Source of the DNA: DATFVB01 sp963714035
Lineage (GTDB): Bacteria > Acidobacteriota > Thermoanaerobaculia > UBA5066 > DATFVB01
Length of the DNA: 64,000 bases
Assembly: GCA_963714035.1 (NCBI GenBank)
Contig: OY970224.1
Location: 744,001-808,000, forward strand
Direction of reading: 5' to 3'
A program made the position numbers and the translations under genes. The first letter of the stretch is position 1. Each line of letters opens with the position of its first letter. The notes under the pieces were generated by a model. It was given only the letters and a program-made list of their open reading frames with translations. It had not been told where the DNA came from and ran no database searches. This document shows, piece after piece, positions 25,852 to 35,354 of the stretch.

Positions 25852-27183
25852 ATGCGGCTGACCGTGGAGAGACCGATGGAAGTCGAGACCGCGACCCTGG
25901 ACAAGCTGAAGATCGTCGACGAGCGCACCGGGAAGTCGTACGACGTGCCGATCGAGAACGGAACGATCCGGGGAACCGATCTGAAGAAGATCAAGTCGTC
26001 CGCCGACGACCCGGGGCTGATGGTCTACGACCCGGCCTACATGAACACCGCCGCCTGCCGGAGCGCGATCACCTTCATCGACGGCGACGAGGGGATCCTC
26101 CGGTATCGGGGATACCCGATCGAAGAGCTCGCCGAGAGCTGCACCTTTCTCGAGGTCGCCTACCTCCTCCTGCACGGCGAGCTCCCCGGCAAGGCGGAGA
26201 ACGAGGAATGGACGCGCCAGATCACGTACCACACGATGCTCCACGAGAGCATCAAGAAGTTCATGGACGGATTCGCCTACGACGCGCATCCGATGGGGAT
26301 TCTCGTGGCGACCGTCGGCGCGCTCTCGACCTTCTACCCCGACGCCCGCAACATCCACGACGAGGCGTCCCGGCGGACGCAGATCTACCGCCTCGTCGCG
26401 AAGATGCCCACGCTCGCGGCGTTCGCCTACCGGCACAGCCGCGGGCTTCCCTACGCCTACCCCGACAACGACCTCACCTACACCCAGAACTTCCTGAACA
26501 TGCTCTTCAAGATGACGGAGGTGAAGTACCGCCCGGAGCCGGCGCTCGCGCGGGCGCTCGACGTCCTCTTCATCCTCCACGCCGATCACGAGCAGAACTG
26601 CTCGACGTCGGTGATGCGCGCGATCGGCTCGTCGCACGCCGATCCCTTCTCGGCGGTCGCCGGGGCCTGCGCGGCGCTCTACGGCCCGCTCCACGGCGGG
26701 GCGAACGAGGCGGTCCTGAAGATGCTCGCCGAGATCGGCACGAAGGACCGCGTTCCGGCCTTCATCAAGGAAGTGAAGGAAGGGCACGGCGAGAAGCGGC
26801 TGATGGGTTTCGGCCACCGCATCTACAAGAACTACGACCCGCGCGCGAAGATCATCAAGAGGATCGCCGACGACGTCTTCGCCGTGACCGGAAAGAACCC
26901 GCTGCTCGAGATCGCGCTCGAGCTCGAGAAGATCGCGCTCGAGGACGAGTATTTCGTGAAACGAAAGCTCTATCCGAACGTCGACTTCTATTCCGGGATC
27001 ATCTATCAGGCGATGGGCCTGCCGACCTCGATGTTCACCGTCCTCTTCGCGATCGCGCGCACGATGGGCTGGATGGTTCAGTGGGAAGAGATGCTGCTCG
27101 ATCCCGAGCAGAAGATCGCCCGGCCCCGCCAGGTGTACACGGGGCTCCCCGAGCGGCATCTGGCGCCCCTCGAAAAGCGCTGA
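25852..27183 (+). CDS. gltA: Citrate synthase
   Basis: Condenses acetyl-CoA with oxaloacetate, the first TCA cycle step. The 443-residue protein carries the catalytic blocks LHADHEQNCSTS (substrate-binding His), GPLHGGANEAV (catalytic His) and GFGHRIYKNYDPRA (His/Arg), plus the catalytic aspartate in NVDFYSG. The N-terminal segment before ITFIDGDEGILRYRGYPIEELA is typical of the type II (gltA) group. The ATG at 25852 follows GGAGGC; a GTG at 25840 and an ATG at 25876 are alternatives. It is divergent from acs. Confidence 0.96.
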   Translation: MRLTVERPMEVETATLDKLKIVDERTGKSYDVPIENGTIRGTDLKKIKSSADDPGLMVYDPAYMNTAACRSAITFIDGDEGILRYRGYPIEELAESCTFLEVAYLLLHGELPGKAENEEWTRQITYHTMLHESIKKFMDGFAYDAHPMGILVATVGALSTFYPDARNIHDEASRRTQIYRLVAKMPTLAAFAYRHSRGLPYAYPDNDLTYTQNFLNMLFKMTEVKYRPEPALARALDVLFILHADHEQNCSTSVMRAIGSSHADPFSAVAGACAALYGPLHGGANEAVLKMLAEIGTKDRVPAFIKEVKEGHGEKRLMGFGHRIYKNYDPRAKIIKRIADDVFAVTGKNPLLEIALELEKIALEDEYFVKRKLYPNVDFYSGIIYQAMGLPTSMFTVLFAIARTMGWMVQWEEMLLDPEQKIARPRQVYTGLPERHLAPLEKR

Positions 27184-27238
27184 CGGCCGCGTCCGAAAAC
27201 GGCCGGAAACGTTAAGAGCTTCGCGCCATTCTCGGCGC

Positions 27239-27697
27239 ATGAACCGACCGAAATACCGAATCGTCGCCGTCCGCTCCGAATTCGCCTCCTCCATCCGTTC
27301 GGGTGAGGTCCCGTCGATCCGGACCCTCGACGGGGCGCGGCACCAGTGCCGCCACTGTCTGACGCTCTCCCTGCCCGGGGAGGCCGTCTTCCTCGCCTCC
27401 CACCGCCCCTTCGAAACGGACCATCCCTTCGCGGAGCGCGGCCCCGTCTTCGTCCACGAGCGCGAATGCCCACGCTATCCCGACGACGGCCCCTACCCTC
27501 CCGGGTTTCCGAAGAGGAGCGCCGTGCTCCGCGCCTACGACGCGGCCGAGGCCCAGGTCGAATCGAGACTCGTCGGCGACGAGGGGGTCGACGCGGTCAT
27601 CGCCGCGCTCCTCGCGGACGCGCGAACCGCCTTCGTGCACGCGCGCAACGCCGCGGAAGGATGCTTCATGTTCCGGATCGAGCCGGCCCGGCGGTGA
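27239..27697 (+). CDS. DUF1203-family protein
   Basis: A 152-residue soluble protein. The segment CRHCLTLSLPGEAVFLAS with RPFETDHPFAERGPVFVHE and CPRY matches the DUF1203 family (a CxxC motif, then the FAE-GP-F-H run). The CxxC could bind metal, but the function is unknown. No signal peptide is present. It follows citrate synthase by 55 bp and is probably independent of it. Confidence 0.75.
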   Translation: MNRPKYRIVAVRSEFASSIRSGEVPSIRTLDGARHQCRHCLTLSLPGEAVFLASHRPFETDHPFAERGPVFVHERECPRYPDDGPYPPGFPKRSAVLRAYDAAEAQVESRLVGDEGVDAVIAALLADARTAFVHARNAAEGCFMFRIEPARR

Positions 27698-27698
27698 C

Positions 27699-27718
27699 CC
27701 GGCGAGGAGCGACGCCGG
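27699..27718. terminator. Small hairpin between convergent genes
   Basis: CCGGCG and CGCCGG pair around an 8-nt loop (AGGAGCGA), exactly between the convergent DUF1203 and methyltransferase genes. It is a weak bidirectional terminator candidate with no T-tract. Confidence 0.35.
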
Positions 27719-27721
27719 CGC

Positions 27722-28150
27722 TCAGAACAGGAACGGGACGAGCCGGCTCGTCCGCCGCGCGTAGTCCCGGTACTCGGGATAGCGCTCGACGATCAGCGCC
27801 TCTTCCGCGGCGATCCGCGCACCGACGCCCGCCGCCGCGAGCAGGAAGAAGAGGGAGCCGGCGGAGGGTCGCGCCGCCGCTCCGGCACCCGCGAAGAGAA
27901 GAATCGCGGCGTAGATCGGGTGGCGAAGGCGGCGGTAAGGGCCGGAAGTCACGAGACCTCCTTCGGTCGGATTCGCCGCCGCATGGAAGCTCCGAAGCCC
28001 GAAGGTCGCGCGGGCCCAGACGAACAGGACGACCGCGGCGGCCTGGACGGCGATCGCCGCCGGGCTCGGCGAGAGGAGAGCCCCCGTCTTCCAGAGGCCG
28101 ATCATTCCGGCCGCCATCGCCAGCAGGCCCACGAGGGAAAGCGCCCTCAA
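27722..28150 (-). CDS. Isoprenylcysteine carboxyl methyltransferase-like membrane protein
   Basis: A small integral membrane methyltransferase-like protein of 142 residues with about four helices. The C-terminal core GPYRRLRHPIY, followed by EEALIVERYPEYRDYARRTSR, is the signature of the ICMT/phospholipid-N-methyltransferase group that uses SAM. Bacterial members are poorly characterised, so the acceptor is unknown. The gene starts at the edge of the R2 repeat region and ends against the DUF1203 gene. Confidence 0.8.
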   Translation of the reverse strand: MRALSLVGLLAMAAGMIGLWKTGALLSPSPAAIAVQAAAVVLFVWARATFGLRSFHAAANPTEGGLVTSGPYRRLRHPIYAAILLFAGAGAAARPSAGSLFFLLAAAGVGARIAAEEALIVERYPEYRDYARRTSRLVPFLF

Positions 28151-28385
28151 TTCGGCTTACCGGCAAAAAGCAAGCCGACGCCCACGCGGAGGCGTGGGGA
28201 GGCGCGAGCCCGGCGGGATGGGGGTCGCGCGCCAGGTCCTGAGTCGTACCAGGTCTCGTACGGCGAAGGCGGGGCGGGCGGCACCCGCCCGCCCGGCTCG
28301 ATGCATCCGCCTTCGCCAAGGCTTCGGCGGATCTCAGCGCCCATCCTCCGAAGCTCGCGAGAGCGAAGGAGGATCGCCGCGCCTG
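28151..28385. other. Gene-free repeat region
   Basis: A 235-bp spacer between the methyltransferase-like gene and small membrane-protein genes. It contains repeat R2 copy B and a short further match to 2957-2995 (AGGCGCGAGCCC-GCGGGATG). No gene is supported. Confidence 0.55.
28293..28383 (+). repeat. Dispersed repeat R2, copy B
   Basis: About 91 bp nearly identical to 3278-3368 in the same orientation, including GCGCCCATCCTCCGAAGC and TCGCGAGAGCGAAGGAGGAT. The inner part CTCCGAAGCTCGCGAGAGCG has partial dyad symmetry. Confidence 0.8.
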
Positions 28386-28604
28386 CTACTTCGGCTTGCG
28401 CGTCAGGAGGATGCCCGCCCCGACGACGATCGCAGCCACACCCGCCCACACCGGAACGTTCACGTGCTCCTTCTCGCTGAAGGAAAAGTCGAGAGGCCCG
28501 ACGCGGGCCGAGTGGCTCGCCTTCGTGAAGCTGAACCCTCCGAAGACGAGCGCCAGGATTCCCGCGGCGATCAGGATCACGGCGACGAGCTTGATGCCCT
28601 GCAC
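28386..28604 (-). CDS. Small two-helix membrane protein (DUF3185-like)
   Basis: A 72-residue membrane protein with helices at about 5-25 (VAVILIAAGILALVFGGFSF) and 50-67 (PVWAGVAAIVVGAGILLT). A short polar loop between them (ASHSARVGPLDFSFSEKEH) resembles small DUF3185-type proteins. It is third in a compact operon after a Cache protein and another small membrane protein, with a 4-bp gap. Function unknown. Confidence 0.7.
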   Translation of the reverse strand: MQGIKLVAVILIAAGILALVFGGFSFTKASHSARVGPLDFSFSEKEHVNVPVWAGVAAIVVGAGILLTRKPK

Positions 28605-28608
28605 GGGC

Positions 28609-28800
28609 TTACTCCCTCCCGATGCGGCGGAAGTTGCGAAACAGCGCCAGCGCCACGCCGGCGCTCACCCCGGCGGCGAAGAGAAGGAGGATCTGCACCC
28701 AGCGGACCGATTCGGAGCCCGGCGTCCGGGCGAAGAAGATGATGGCGACGGCGCTCGTGACCAGGAGCACCGCGATTCGCCGCCGAACGTCGCGATTCAT
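28609..28800 (-). CDS. Small membrane protein, 63 aa
   Basis: A 63-residue protein with two hydrophobic segments (IAVLLVTSAVAIIFFA and VQILLLFAAGVSAGVALALF) and basic ends. The ATG at 28800 overlaps the stop of the upstream Cache gene (ATGA), which supports this start. No family is recognised. It is likely co-translated with the Cache protein and may form a small membrane assembly with it. Confidence 0.65.
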   Translation of the reverse strand: MNRDVRRRIAVLLVTSAVAIIFFARTPGSESVRWVQILLLFAAGVSAGVALALFRNFRRIGRE

Positions 28801-29291
28801 TTCGCCCCTTTCGGATAGACGCCCGCCCCGACGACGAGAGTCCGGCCGCCCGAAGAGACCTTCTTGATGTACGTCCACTTGCGCACCGGGCGATGGTCGC
28901 CCGGACGCGGCCAGAGATAGCTCACCCAGGCGGAGTCCTGCGTTTCGAGGAGCTTCACCCACTCCCGGTGAAAGGCGCGACCGCTCGCGTCCTTGAGATC
29001 CATGACGGTTCGCCCCTCGAGCTGCGGGCGCGGGCCGTTGACGAGGCTCACCATCGCGATGTCGTCGACGAAGACGTACGTGAAGCCGTTGAACCAGCGG
29101 CTTCCGCGGACCCGGAGCTCGGGGAAAGCCTTCTCTCCCTTCTCCGCGACGAGCGCCGCGGCCTGGTCGACGACCGACTCGATGCGCTTCGCCTGGCCGG
29201 GAGGCGGCCCTCCCGCCGGGGCGGCGGCGGAGGAAAAGAACGCGGCGGCGAGCAGGCCGACGGCGGGAACGATCCATTCTCTTTTTCGCAT
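28797..29291 (-). CDS. Secreted single-Cache-domain protein
   Basis: A 164-residue exported protein: signal peptide (VPAVGLLAAAFFSSAAA) followed by one small-molecule-binding Cache-type domain. The elements VVDQAAALVAEKGEKAFPEL, YVFVDDIAMVSLVNG and the late VSYLWPRPGD / KWTYIKKVSSGGRTLVVGAGVY are typical of Cache_2 sensor domains. It lacks a signalling output domain, so it may be a stand-alone binding protein. It is first in a three-gene run with two small membrane proteins. Confidence 0.78.
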   Translation of the reverse strand: MRKREWIVPAVGLLAAAFFSSAAAPAGGPPPGQAKRIESVVDQAAALVAEKGEKAFPELRVRGSRWFNGFTYVFVDDIAMVSLVNGPRPQLEGRTVMDLKDASGRAFHREWVKLLETQDSAWVSYLWPRPGDHRPVRKWTYIKKVSSGGRTLVVGAGVYPKGAK

Positions 29292-29406
29292 GTGCCCGAT
29301 TATGCCGGTTTACGCGGGCAAAGTCGCGCGGGGACCGCTCGTCGCGAGACCTTTCCGCCGGGCGACCCGAGGCGCGCCACCGCTCCGGGGCACGACGGGA
29401 GGGCTG

Positions 29407-30933
<1,527 letters not shown>

Positions 30934-30959
30934 GGTCCTCCCGCTCCGAAAGAGCCGGT

Positions 30960-30965
30960 ATTGTA
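30960..30965 (-). promoter_or_regulatory. Possible -10 element for lysS
   Basis: On the minus strand the sequence TACAAT lies about 27 nt upstream of the lysS ATG and ahead of a good Shine-Dalgarno sequence. It is a near-consensus sigma-70 -10 hexamer, but the -35 region is poor. Confidence 0.35.
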
Positions 30966-31018
30966 TCCGCGAGAGCAGAGCCGGCCGGACGGCGCCCGGC
31001 CGGGCTGCCCCTCATTCC

Positions 31019-31906
31019 TCACGGCGCGACGAGGGGCTGGTTCACGTGCGACACCCAGCTGTCCCCGGTGACGTTGTCCACCGACACGCCATAGGCGCTC
31101 CAGTCGAATCCGTCGGCGTCCGGAGTGGCGGTAAAAAAGAGGTCCCCGTAGCTCCCATCGGGCACCGCCGCCTGGATCACCGAAGTCGCCGGAACCGTGA
31201 CATTGAACGTCGCGGAATTGGAAACCCCCGTCACGCGGATCGTCCAGGTATGCGAGACGGTGTCCAGGTTCACGATGCCGATGTTCGTTCGCGACGAGGA
31301 ATCGTGGCGGAGCCCGAGTCCGTAGCCCGGGGAGCTTCCGACGGCGTCGACCACGTCGACCGCCGGAAGGCCCAGGGAAACCTTCCCCGAAGAGCCGGGC
31401 TGGAAGGTCCAGATCCGCGACTGGCCGTCGAGCGTCGCCGAGAGATCGACGTTGCCCTGGGCGTCGAGCCCGGCGACGAGAACGGCGCCGAAACCCGACC
31501 GCCCGAGCGTCGCGGCCACGAAATCGTCGAGCGCGCTGGTGCTGTTCGGATCGAGCGTGAAGAGCTGAAGGGGCTCGCTCGAATTGTCGACTCCCTGCGC
31601 GAGCCATGCGATGCCGATTTTCTGGGTCGCGGCGCGGTAGTTGGCGATCATCACGTCGGAATGGAAGAAGGTGCCCCCTTTGCCCGCGAGGGATCCGGCT
31701 CCCTGGAAAATGAACGCCGGCAGGGCCGTGTCGAAAGAGACGGCCTGTCGCCGACGCACTGTCGAGGGGCGCGACGACGCGGCCCGAAGTCGATGAACCA
31801 TATCGCCGACCGTCGTGCCGTCGGAGGGGAGGCGATGGAGCTCGCCGGCTCCGGCGAAAATCGCGGAGAAGAACACGGTGGCCAGGGCAGCGGAGAGAGT
31901 CCTCAC
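31019..31906 (-). CDS. Secreted hypothetical protein
   Basis: A 295-residue exported protein with a signal peptide (TLSAALATVFFSAIFAGAG). The GTG at 31906 is chosen because AAAGGGGA sits at the right spacing; a TTG seven codons upstream is the alternative. The mature protein is beta-rich with repeated Gly/Asp/Ser segments (RTNIGIVNLDTVSHTWTIRV and FNVTVPATSVIQAAVPDGS). Its C-terminal part resembles the fibronectin- or Big-like domains of secreted Acidobacteriota proteins, but I recognise no specific family. It is divergent from korA. Confidence 0.6.
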   Translation of the reverse strand: MRTLSAALATVFFSAIFAGAGELHRLPSDGTTVGDMVHRLRAASSRPSTVRRRQAVSFDTALPAFIFQGAGSLAGKGGTFFHSDVMIANYRAATQKIGIAWLAQGVDNSSEPLQLFTLDPNSTSALDDFVAATLGRSGFGAVLVAGLDAQGNVDLSATLDGQSRIWTFQPGSSGKVSLGLPAVDVVDAVGSSPGYGLGLRHDSSSRTNIGIVNLDTVSHTWTIRVTGVSNSATFNVTVPATSVIQAAVPDGSYGDLFFTATPDADGFDWSAYGVSVDNVTGDSWVSHVNQPLVAP

Positions 31907-32017
31907 GGTGTCCCCTTTCGTTCGCAAAACTTTTTCCGGGTCTTCCTGCGGGATCCTATCGCGGGACAGCGCGGGAACGGCCGCGGCGAAGGCGGACGAA
32001 CCGGCGCGCCTGCCGGA

Positions 32018-32047
32018 TTGCGGCCGGAATCGCCCAGTCGATATACT
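32018..32047 (+). promoter_or_regulatory. Candidate sigma-70 promoter for the korAB operon
   Basis: TTGCGG (32018-32023), an 18-bp spacer and TATACT (32042-32047) form a plausible -35/-10 pair in an otherwise GC-rich region. The predicted transcript would start near 32054, with a leader of about 50 nt ending in the AAGGAG ribosome binding site before the ATG at 32107. Confidence 0.5.
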
Positions 32048-32106
32048 CGACCGGTTTTGAGGAAAAAGCCCGTCTTCCCCGCCGTCAGGCTTGATGAAGG
32101 AGACTC

Positions 32107-33945
32107 ATGTCGAGCGTCGTAACCCGCGAAAGCCTCGTCCCCGCCGCGCGGCCGGATCAGCCGATCGTCAACGACTTTTCGATCCAGGTCGCGACTGCCA
32201 ACGGCTCCGGCTCCCAGTCGTCGAACACGATCCTGATGCGGACGATCCACCAGATGGGAATTCCGGTGTCGGGAAAGAACCTCTTCCCCTCGAACATCCA
32301 GGGCCTCCCCACGTGGTTCACGATCCGCGCCTCGAAACAGGGCTACGTCGCCCGGCGCCGCGACGTGCAGGTCCTCGTCTGCATGAACTCCGAGACGGCC
32401 CACGAGGATGTCCGGACGGTCGCGCCCGGCGCCGCCGTGGTCTACGAAGAGTCGCTCAAGCTCGACGCGACGCGGAAGGACCTGATCTTCTATCCGGTGC
32501 CGTTCTCGAAACTCGTCCTCGAGCTCTGCACCGACGGCAAGCTGCGCCGGCTCGTCGTGAACATGATCTACGTCGGCGTGCTCGGGTGGCTCCTCGGCCT
32601 CGATCCTGCCGAGATCGCCGAGGCGACCGGAAAGCAGTTCAAGGGGAAGGCGAAGGCGGTCGACCTGAACGTCGGGGCGATCTCCGGCGGATGGAAATGG
32701 GCCTCGGAGAACCTCCAGAAGAAAGACCCCTTCTGGCTCGAGCGGATGGACCAGACGAAGGGGAAGATCATCCTCGACGGGAACGCGGCGGCCGCGATCG
32801 GCTGCATGTTCGCCGGCGTGACGTGCGTCACCTGGTACCCGATCACCCCCTCTTCCTCCCTCGTCGAGTCGCTCATCGACTACATGAAGGAGCACCGTCT
32901 CGACCCGGAGACCGGAAAGGCGACGTTCGCGATCGTGCAGGCCGAGGACGAGCTCGCCGCGGTCGGCATGGTCCTCGGCTCCGCCTGGGCAGGAGCTCGG
33001 GCCATGACGGCCACGTCCGGGCCCGGCATCTCTCTGATGAGCGAGTTCGTCGGCCTCGGCTACTACGCCGAGATCCCGGCCGTGATCTTCGACATCCAGC
33101 GCGTCGGTCCGTCGACCGGCCTTCCGACGCGCACGATGCAGGGAGACATCGTCTCGACCTACTACCTCTCGCACGGCGACAAGAGCCACGTCCTCCTCTT
33201 CCCGGCATCCATGCTCGAGTGCTATTCGATGGCGATGGAGGCGTTCGATCTCGCCGAGGAGCTGCAGACCCCGGTCTTCGTGATGAGCGACCTCGACCTC
33301 GGCATGAACAACTGGGCGAGCGATCCGTTCCCCTATCCCGAGAAGCCGATCGCGCGAGGAAAGGTCCTCGACGCCGCGGCGGTCGCCGAGCGGGGCGGCT
33401 TCGCGCGGTATCGGGACGTCGACGGCGACGGCATCCCGTACCGGACGCTCCCCGGCACGAACCATCCCCTGGCCGCCTATTTCACCCGCGGATCGGGACA
33501 CACCGACCGCGCGACCTATTCCGAGCGCCCGGAGGACTACGTCGCGATCATGGACCGCCTCGCGCGCAAGCACGACACCGCGCGCACGCTCGTGCCCGCG
33601 CCGGAGACCTTCGGAGACGGCCGGTCCCCCGTCGGGATCCTCGCGTTCGGCTCGTCGCACTACGGCGTCATGGAAGCCCGCGACCTCCTGAGGGCCGGCG
33701 GACTCGAGACCGACTACCTCCGCCTGCGCGCGCTCCCGTTCACCGCGGGTCTCCTCGACTGGGTGCGCGCCCACGAGCGCGTGTACGTCGTCGAGCAGAA
33801 CCGCGACGCCCAGATGAAGAGTCTCCTCACGATCGAGCTCGGCGCCGATTCGGGACGGCTGCGCTCGATCCTCCACTACAACGGATTGCCCCTCGACGCG
33901 CAGACCGTCGTCGAGGGCATCGAGCTCGGCGAGGTGAAGCTGTGA
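32107..33945 (+). CDS. korA: 2-oxoacid:acceptor oxidoreductase, alpha subunit (gamma-alpha fusion)
   Basis: Alpha subunit of a ferredoxin-dependent 2-oxoglutarate or 2-oxoacid oxidoreductase, 612 residues. The N-terminal third (about 20-200) is the gamma domain (GSGSQSSNTILMRTIHQMGIPVSG). The alpha pyrimidine domain follows (GNAAAAIGCMFAGVTCVTWYPITPSSSL; EDELAAVGMVLGSAWAGARAMTATSGPG). The C-terminal domain contains GSSHYGVMEARDLL. This fused arrangement is typical of KorA-type enzymes. With KorB it oxidatively decarboxylates 2-oxoglutarate or reverses this with reduced ferredoxin; direction and exact substrate cannot be read from sequence. It overlaps korB by 4 bp (GTGA). Confidence 0.92.
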   Translation: MSSVVTRESLVPAARPDQPIVNDFSIQVATANGSGSQSSNTILMRTIHQMGIPVSGKNLFPSNIQGLPTWFTIRASKQGYVARRRDVQVLVCMNSETAHEDVRTVAPGAAVVYEESLKLDATRKDLIFYPVPFSKLVLELCTDGKLRRLVVNMIYVGVLGWLLGLDPAEIAEATGKQFKGKAKAVDLNVGAISGGWKWASENLQKKDPFWLERMDQTKGKIILDGNAAAAIGCMFAGVTCVTWYPITPSSSLVESLIDYMKEHRLDPETGKATFAIVQAEDELAAVGMVLGSAWAGARAMTATSGPGISLMSEFVGLGYYAEIPAVIFDIQRVGPSTGLPTRTMQGDIVSTYYLSHGDKSHVLLFPASMLECYSMAMEAFDLAEELQTPVFVMSDLDLGMNNWASDPFPYPEKPIARGKVLDAAAVAERGGFARYRDVDGDGIPYRTLPGTNHPLAAYFTRGSGHTDRATYSERPEDYVAIMDRLARKHDTARTLVPAPETFGDGRSPVGILAFGSSHYGVMEARDLLRAGGLETDYLRLRALPFTAGLLDWVRAHERVYVVEQNRDAQMKSLLTIELGADSGRLRSILHYNGLPLDAQTVVEGIELGEVKL

Positions 33946-34985
33946 GCAGCGTGACGGAACCTAAAACGCCCCCGACGAACCGCCTCGGCCTGGCCGTCAA
34001 GGAGTACGGCGGGTTGAAGTCGACGCTCTGCATCGGCTGCGGGCACGACGTCATCACGAAGCAGATCACCCAGGCCTTCTACGACATGGGAGTGGAGCCG
34101 CACCGGGTCGCCAAGCTTTCCGGCATCGGATGCTCATCGAAGACGACGGCCTACTTCGTCGAGCGGGGCCACGGCTTCAACGCGGTCCATGGGCGCATGC
34201 CGGCGGTCGGCACCGGCGTGATGCTCGCCAATCGCCAGCTCATCTCGATCGGCGTCTCCGGCGACGGCGACACGGCCTCGATCGGCGCCGGCCAGTTCGT
34301 CCATCTTCTGCGCCGAAACATCCCGATGATCTACGTCGTCGAGAACAACGGCGTGTACGGCCTGACGAAGGGACAGTTCTCGGCCACGGCCGACCTCGGA
34401 TCGAAGTTGAAGAACGGCGTCATCAACGACCTTCCGCCGATCGACCTGTGCGGCCTCGCGATCGAGCTCGGCTGCTCCTTCGTGGCGCGGTCGTTCTCCG
34501 GCGACATGAAGCAGCTCGTCGCGCTGCTCAAGGCCGCGATCGCGCACCGCGGGACTTCTCTCCTCGACGTGATCTCCCCCTGCGTGACCTTCAACAACCA
34601 CGACGGATCGACGAAGTCGTACAAATGGTCGAAGGACCACGAGGAGCCGATCCAGGAGATCGGTTTCGTCCCCTACTTCGAGGACGTCACGGTCGAGCAG
34701 CAGCCTGGCGAGACCCAGGACGTGGAGATGCACGACGGATCGAGGCTTCGCCTGAAGGCGCTGCGCGCCGACTACGACCCGACGGACCGGCGCAAGGCGG
34801 TGGATCTCCTGGCGGATGCGCGCGAGAAGCAGGAGTTCCTCACCGGGCTCATCTACATCAACGAGCAGACCCCCGACTTCCTCACGCAGCTCCACATGGT
34901 GGACGAGCCGCTCGCGACGCTCCCGGAATCCAGGACGCGGCCCCCGAAGTCCGCGCTCGACGCGATCATGGCGGAGCTCGCCTAG
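33942..34985 (+). CDS. korB: 2-oxoacid:ferredoxin oxidoreductase, beta subunit
   Basis: Thiamine-pyrophosphate-binding beta subunit, 347 residues. The cofactor motif is GDGDTASIGAGQFVHLLRRN with ENNGVYGLTKGQ. Cysteines for a [4Fe-4S] cluster are in CIGCGHD near the N terminus and CSSKTT further on, with a later one in SPCVTFNNHDG. The GTG start overlaps the korA stop (GTGA). No ferredoxin gene is adjacent, so the electron acceptor is encoded elsewhere. Together with acs and gltA this indicates an acetyl-CoA/TCA-centred metabolism. Confidence 0.94.
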   Translation: MSSVTEPKTPPTNRLGLAVKEYGGLKSTLCIGCGHDVITKQITQAFYDMGVEPHRVAKLSGIGCSSKTTAYFVERGHGFNAVHGRMPAVGTGVMLANRQLISIGVSGDGDTASIGAGQFVHLLRRNIPMIYVVENNGVYGLTKGQFSATADLGSKLKNGVINDLPPIDLCGLAIELGCSFVARSFSGDMKQLVALLKAAIAHRGTSLLDVISPCVTFNNHDGSTKSYKWSKDHEEPIQEIGFVPYFEDVTVEQQPGETQDVEMHDGSRLRLKALRADYDPTDRRKAVDLLADAREKQEFLTGLIYINEQTPDFLTQLHMVDEPLATLPESRTRPPKSALDAIMAELA

Positions 34986-35029
34986 TTCGTCGGCCTCGCG
35001 GCTCGCGCTCGAAGCGCTCGGCCGCTGCG

Positions 35030-35186
35030 GCCTCTCAGATCGCGGACCTCCGGAGCATTGTCATCCCGAGGAGCGCAGCGACGAAGGATCTGCTCGCGTG
35101 GCAGGTCCTTCGCTTCGCTCAGGAGAGAGCGCGCCGCGCGCATGTGGATGCGCGCTCTGCGCTCACACTTTCCGCGATCTGCCCTT
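35030..35186 (-). repeat. Dispersed repeat R1, copy B (inverted)
   Basis: The reverse complement of this stretch matches 3064-3221 with few mismatches over about 155 bp. The two copies are therefore inverted relative to each other at a distance of about 32 kb, which could support recombinational inversion. Confidence 0.8.
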
Positions 35187-35208
35187 CGTCGCTCGGGCTC
35201 CCTCATCC

Positions 35209-35246
35209 GGCGGCCGTTGGCCGCCACCTTCTCCCGCCGGGAGAAG
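35209..35246. terminator. Two tandem hairpins downstream of korB
   Basis: GGCGGCC-GTT-GGCCGCC (35209-35225) and CTTCTCCC-GCC-GGGAGAAG (35228-35246) are perfect stems of 7 and 8 bp, two bases apart. They lie between convergent korB and the peroxiredoxin gene and may terminate either transcript. They may also be another small repeat unit. Confidence 0.45.
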
Positions 35247-35354
35247 TAGCGGGGCGGCTTCGCTTCGCTCGCGGCCTTGTGTGCTCGACCGCTCCGGGGA
35301 ACCGGGCCCCAGGCAAGCCCGCCTCAAACTTTCCGCGAGCCGTGCGTCAGGCCG

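Larger units (their letters stand above)
34986..35354. other. Gene-free stretch with repeat R1 and hairpins
   Basis: A 369-bp spacer between korB and the peroxiredoxin gene on the opposite strand. It holds repeat R1 copy B and two tandem perfect hairpins. No gene is supported. Confidence 0.6.
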
